From an uncultured Acidimicrobiia bacterium (lineage in GTDB: Bacteria; Actinomycetota; Acidimicrobiia; IMCC26256; CALEDW01): DNA of 9,701 nt. The translations under genes were made by a program, and so were the position numbers. The notes below the pieces were generated by a model. The model ran no database searches. It saw nothing but the letters and a program-made list of their open reading frames with translations, and was not told where the DNA came from. The stretch's first letter is position 1, and each line of letters opens with the position of its first letter. The stretch covers positions 1 through 9,701 of the forward strand of contig CALEDW010000041.1 in the NCBI GenBank assembly GCA_937949585.1, given 5' to 3'. This document shows, in pieces, positions 6,907-9,701 of this stretch.

Positions 6907-7710
6907 TCAGCCGACGACGCGGGTGACGATGAGCAGCGGCATGGAGATGTTGCCGATCCCGATCACCGCCGCGAACCCGGCCGCGAACCAGCGCCGGGCC
7001 GGGTTGAGGCGGGGGTTGCTCCACCCCAGGGTCTGGAACAGGCTCCAGGCGCCGTGGAAGATGTGGATCGCCAGCGCCACGTTGGCGGCGATGTAGGCGA
7101 TCGCCACCGGCACCCGCCGGAAGCTGGCCACCATGTTGTCGTAGACCTCACCCCGCACGAACTTGGGGTTGGCGGTGCCCCAGGTGAGGTCCAGCAGGTG
7201 GAACACCACGAACAGGGCGACGATCACCCCGGTCCAGCGCATCGTGCGGGAGGCGAAGTTCGCCGCCACGTAGTCGCGGGGTGACCGGTAGCCGACCGGC
7301 CGGGCCCGGCGGTTGAGGGCGGTGAGCTGGGCGGCGGCGACGACGTGGGCGACGAACGCGCCGGCCAGCACGGCCCGCACGATCCACAGCGCCGCGGTGC
7401 GGGGCAGGGCCGGTTCCCCCAGCTCCCGCAACCACTCCCCGTACCGGTTGATCGCCTCGGCCCCGAGGTACACCTTGAGGTTGCCGATCATGTGGACGAG
7501 CACGAAGCCCAGCAGGACGATGCCGCTCACGGCCATCACCCACTTCTTGCCGAGCGCCGAGCGCCAGAACTCGATCGGCAGCGGTGCCGGGCGCTGCGGG
7601 CCGGGTCGTACCGGGGGGCGCCGGGCCGCCGCCGGTGGGGCGCCGGGGCCGCTCGGGGCCGAGGACGCAGCGGACGGCACCACGGGGCCGGGCTCGCGTA
7701 CCTGCGTCAC
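6907..7710 (-). CDS. sdhC: Succinate dehydrogenase cytochrome b subunit, five-helix di-heme type
   Basis: The membrane anchor that binds haem and quinone for SdhAB. The 267 residues hold five hydrophobic segments: about 57-80, 106-131, 157-176, 201-228 and 241-265. Histidines lie inside or at the ends of four of them (H73 in VHMIGN, H122 in AHVV, H171 in FHLLDL, H216 and H219 in HIFHG). That is enough for two bis-His b haems, as in the b558 (type B) family. One five-helix anchor explains why there is no sdhD. Size and order (C-A-B) match mycobacterial Sdh1, so menaquinone is the likely acceptor. The first 45 or so residues are a Pro/Ala/Arg-rich, probably disordered cytoplasmic tail before FWRSALGKKWVMA. 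GTG 7710 is chosen because TAGGTT lies six bases upstream with no Shine-Dalgarno sequence. A start closer to the first helix is possible but less well supported. Confidence 0.92.
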   Translation of the reverse strand: MTQVREPGPVVPSAASSAPSGPGAPPAAARRPPVRPGPQRPAPLPIEFWRSALGKKWVMAVSGIVLLGFVLVHMIGNLKVYLGAEAINRYGEWLRELGEPALPRTAALWIVRAVLAGAFVAHVVAAAQLTALNRRARPVGYRSPRDYVAANFASRTMRWTGVIVALFVVFHLLDLTWGTANPKFVRGEVYDNMVASFRRVPVAIAYIAANVALAIHIFHGAWSLFQTLGWSNPRLNPARRWFAAGFAAVIGIGNISMPLLIVTRVVG

Positions 7711-7722
7711 GGCCCGAACCTA
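7708..7722 (-). promoter_or_regulatory. Leaderless-type promoter -10 (TAGGTT) directly before sdhC
   Basis: On the minus strand TAGGTT (7722-7717) is followed by exactly six bases and then the GTG start of sdhC. This is the same TAGNNT-N6-GTG arrangement seen before cbs. It sits in the 22-bp gap after the GH2-like gene, so any upstream promoter contacts would fall within that gene's 3' end. No clear -35 element is seen at a 17-18 base spacing. The motif suggests that sdhCAB can be transcribed separately from the gene before it. Confidence 0.6.
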
Positions 7723-7732
7723 GCGTCCCCGC

Positions 7733-9701
7733 TCAGGTATCGACGATCCGGAGCCAGGCCAGCACCCGGTCGTAGGCGTTGGTGACGCTGCCCAGGTCGG
7801 GGTGGTCGAGGCGGACCCAGGCCGGGCTCGCGTCCCGGTCCACCCGCACCCGCCCGACGTAGGCGACCGAGCGGGGTTCGACGTCACCGGAGAAGCGCCA
7901 GACGCGCTCACCGAGGCGCACCGTGACCTGCGCGTCGGGATACCGCTCGCCGGTCTCGTTGGCCACGTGCACCAGGCCTCGGCGCGGTTCCAGCATGGGC
8001 AGCACCGACCGCCCTGCGGCCCTGAGCGCCGCGAACGCCGGTTTCGGGACCCGGCGGGCGTCCAGCACCGCCGGGCTCGCCGGGGCGGAGAGGTCGTGGT
8101 GGGGCGGCCCGGCCGGGTCGGCGAAGGTGTGGTGGCAGCAACCACCGGCGGGCCGCCACCGGAGCCGCCGCAGGTCCTCGACCTGCAGCTGCACCAACGC
8201 GGCCTGGTACGACTGACCGGCGTCCCGCCAGGCGTCGAGGTCGCCGAACGCCTCCGGCGGCACGTGCGCGGCCAGGATCGCCGCCTGCGCCTCCGGCGAC
8301 CACGACGTCCGCGGCGAGCCCGGAACCGTGGCGCGCCGGGCCGGGTCGTCGTTGCCCGAGGCGCCCGAGGCCCCTCGGTCGCGGCTCCCGGCGCCGGGAT
8401 CGTCGGGCCGGACCGACTCCGGCATCGACGCCGCTTCGATCCGGCTCACCCACCGCACCAATCGGGGCAGCACCCGGGCCCATCCGGCGAGCCCGTCGAA
8501 ACGGCCGCCCGTCCAGCCGAGCGAGGCGTGCCAGTCGGTGCCGGTGGAGCACAGACCGGGCAGCAGCCCCGAGGCGCGCACCACGGGGCGGGTGGGGTCG
8601 GCCTGGCGAAGCGTGCGGGCCACCACCCGGTCGAGCACCTCGCGGGTCCACGCCGGCGCGAGGCGGGCGGCCAGGTGGCGCGCCCGGGTCGCCGGGGCCG
8701 CGTCGGGGCCCGGGCGGGGCGGGAACGGCGCGTCGTGCGCGCACCACAGGGCCACCGACGGGTGTGCCGAGCACACCTCGACCAGCCGACGGGCCGCCTC
8801 CGCCGCCGGGCGGCGCAGGGAGCGGGCGGCCCGGCCGACGAGCGGGAGGTCCTGCCAGACCAGGACCCCCAGCTCGTCGGCTGCGAGGTACGTCTCGGGC
8901 GCTCCCACGTGCCCCCAGAGGCGCAGCAGGTCGAGGGTGGCCGCCCGGGCGAGGCGTACGTCCCCGGCCGGCCCGCCGGGTGCGGCGGCGGCCGGGTCGA
9001 GTCGGTGCGGACCCGTGGCGCTACCCAGCGCGAACAGCGGCACGCCGTTCACCTCCAGACGCCAGTCCCGGAGGCGTAGCTCCCGCAGCCCCGTGCGCAG
9101 CACCCGACGGTCGCTGCACCGCCCGTCGACGTGTACCTCCACGGTGAGCTGCACGAGCGGCTGGTCACCGAGCCGCCACGGCCACCACCGGGGTGGGCGT
9201 TCCACCGTGAGCGTCCAGGGGAGCTCGGTGCGGCCGGCCGCCAACGTCGCGTCCTGCTCGGCGGCGGCGAGGTCGGTGCCCGCCGGGTCGGTGCACCGCC
9301 AGTGCAGCCGCACCCGACGCCCGGGTTCGACCCCGGCGTCGAGGGCCACCCGCCCGGTCAGGACCGCCCGTTGGGAGCCGGCCTCCCGGCACCCCACGCC
9401 GATCGCGGCGATCCGCACCGGCCCGGTGTGGTGGATCCGCACCGGGCGCCAGAGTCCGCCGGGGTTCCAACCCGCGGCCCGGGCGGCCTCGCCGAGCGTT
9501 CCGAGCAGCCCGTGGTGGGGTCCGCCTTCCGGGTCGAGCGGACAGTGCACCTCGACGGCCAGGACGTGCTCGGCGCGGGGTGCGAGCTCGAAGGTGTGCG
9601 GCGCGAACCACGGTCCGGTCGCCCCCAGGTAGGTGCCGTCGCACCACACGTCGGCGGAGGCGAGGATCCCTTCGAAGGTCACGAACCGTCGCGTGGGCGC
9701 C
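7733..9701 (-). CDS. GH2-fold (beta-mannosidase-like) protein lacking both catalytic glutamates, 5'-truncated by window edge
   Basis: The frame is open through the window end (about 655 residues visible), so the start lies outside. GTG 9682 is probably internal, because the N-terminal sugar-binding domain would lack its first strands. Numbered from that GTG, the parts are the rest of the jelly-roll (1-85; FEGILASADVWCDGTYLG), an Ig-like domain (about 88-198, with RWWPWRLGDQPL), a TIM barrel (about 200-560; DWRLEVNGVPLFALGS, LLRLWGHVGAPETYLAADELG, VLVWQDLP, HPSVALW) and a short beta-rich tail. In active GH2 mannosidases HPS-ALW is followed by CGNNE or CGHNE; here it reads CAHDA, so the acid/base Glu is Ala318. 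The nucleophile segment, normally VSEFG, reads VSRIE, so that Glu is Arg414. Both sites align without gaps. The frame is intact, so it looks like a retained pseudoenzyme, perhaps a glycan-binding protein, rather than a decaying pseudogene. A low-complexity insert lies at 425-460. It ends 22 bp before sdhC. Confidence 0.75.
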   Translation of the reverse strand, partial: APTRRFVTFEGILASADVWCDGTYLGATGPWFAPHTFELAPRAEHVLAVEVHCPLDPEGGPHHGLLGTLGEAARAAGWNPGGLWRPVRIHHTGPVRIAAIGVGCREAGSQRAVLTGRVALDAGVEPGRRVRLHWRCTDPAGTDLAAAEQDATLAAGRTELPWTLTVERPPRWWPWRLGDQPLVQLTVEVHVDGRCSDRRVLRTGLRELRLRDWRLEVNGVPLFALGSATGPHRLDPAAAAPGGPAGDVRLARAATLDLLRLWGHVGAPETYLAADELGVLVWQDLPLVGRAARSLRRPAAEAARRLVEVCSAHPSVALWCAHDAPFPPRPGPDAAPATRARHLAARLAPAWTREVLDRVVARTLRQADPTRPVVRASGLLPGLCSTGTDWHASLGWTGGRFDGLAGWARVLPRLVRWVSRIEAASMPESVRPDDPGAGSRDRGASGASGNDDPARRATVPGSPRTSWSPEAQAAILAAHVPPEAFGDLDAWRDAGQSYQAALVQLQVEDLRRLRWRPAGGCCHHTFADPAGPPHHDLSAPASPAVLDARRVPKPAFAALRAAGRSVLPMLEPRRGLVHVANETGERYPDAQVTVRLGERVWRFSGDVEPRSVAYVGRVRVDRDASPAWVRLDHPDLGSVTNAYDRVLAWLRIVDT

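Noticed and set aside
5968..7284. Plus-strand frame opposite sdhA and sdhC
   Set aside because: It is His/Gly/Val-rich shadow sequence complementary to conserved codons of the sdh genes.
7802..9632. Two long plus-strand frames (7802-9079 and 8328-9632) opposite the GH2-like gene
   Set aside because: Both are Arg/Pro/Ser-rich without domains, whereas the minus-strand frame carries the GH2 landmarks in order.
1..9701. Search for tRNA, rRNA, CRISPR repeats, transposases, attachment sites and defence genes
   Set aside because: None was seen. All long regions are explained by metabolic or respiratory genes, with gaps of at most 98 bp.

Overview
The window is very GC-rich, with G/C in most third codon positions, GTG starts for four of the five starts that can be seen, and short gaps between genes. 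Together with a mycobacterial Sdh1-like sdhCAB operon, a cbs/CGL pair and two promoters of the leaderless TANNNT-N6-GTG form, this points to a high-GC actinobacterium. Acidimicrobiia is a plausible class, but the sequence alone does not prove it. No tRNA, rRNA, CRISPR array, insertion sequence, integrase or phage gene is visible. The window reads as ordinary chromosome.

Layout. (1) Positions 1-1389, plus strand: the 3' part of a xylulokinase-like FGGY sugar kinase whose start lies before the window. (2) Positions 1488-4156, plus strand: a two-gene reverse transsulfuration operon, cystathionine beta-synthase followed by cystathionine gamma-lyase/synthase. The two overlap by four bases (ATGA), and a leaderless-type promoter lies directly before the first. 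(3) Positions 4157-4193: a short convergent gap with GC-rich palindromes. (4) Positions 7710 down to 4194, minus strand: sdhC-sdhA-sdhB, encoding a three-subunit succinate dehydrogenase with a single five-helix di-heme-type membrane anchor. (5) Positions 9701 down to 7733, minus strand: a glycoside hydrolase family 2 (beta-mannosidase-like) protein cut by the window end. The Glu residues expected at both catalytic positions are replaced by Ala and Arg.

How the genes work together. The cbs/CGL pair would condense serine and homocysteine to cystathionine and then cleave it to cysteine, 2-oxobutyrate and ammonia. SdhCAB oxidises succinate at the membrane and reduces quinone, probably menaquinone in an actinobacterium, linking the TCA cycle to respiration. 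The kinase would feed xylulose 5-phosphate into the pentose phosphate pathway. The GH2-like protein has no obvious link to its neighbours.

I found no convincing undescribed multi-gene system. The observation most worth a second look is the GH2-fold protein that keeps a long intact frame and family landmarks but appears to have lost both catalytic glutamates. The next is the pair of identically spaced leaderless promoters.
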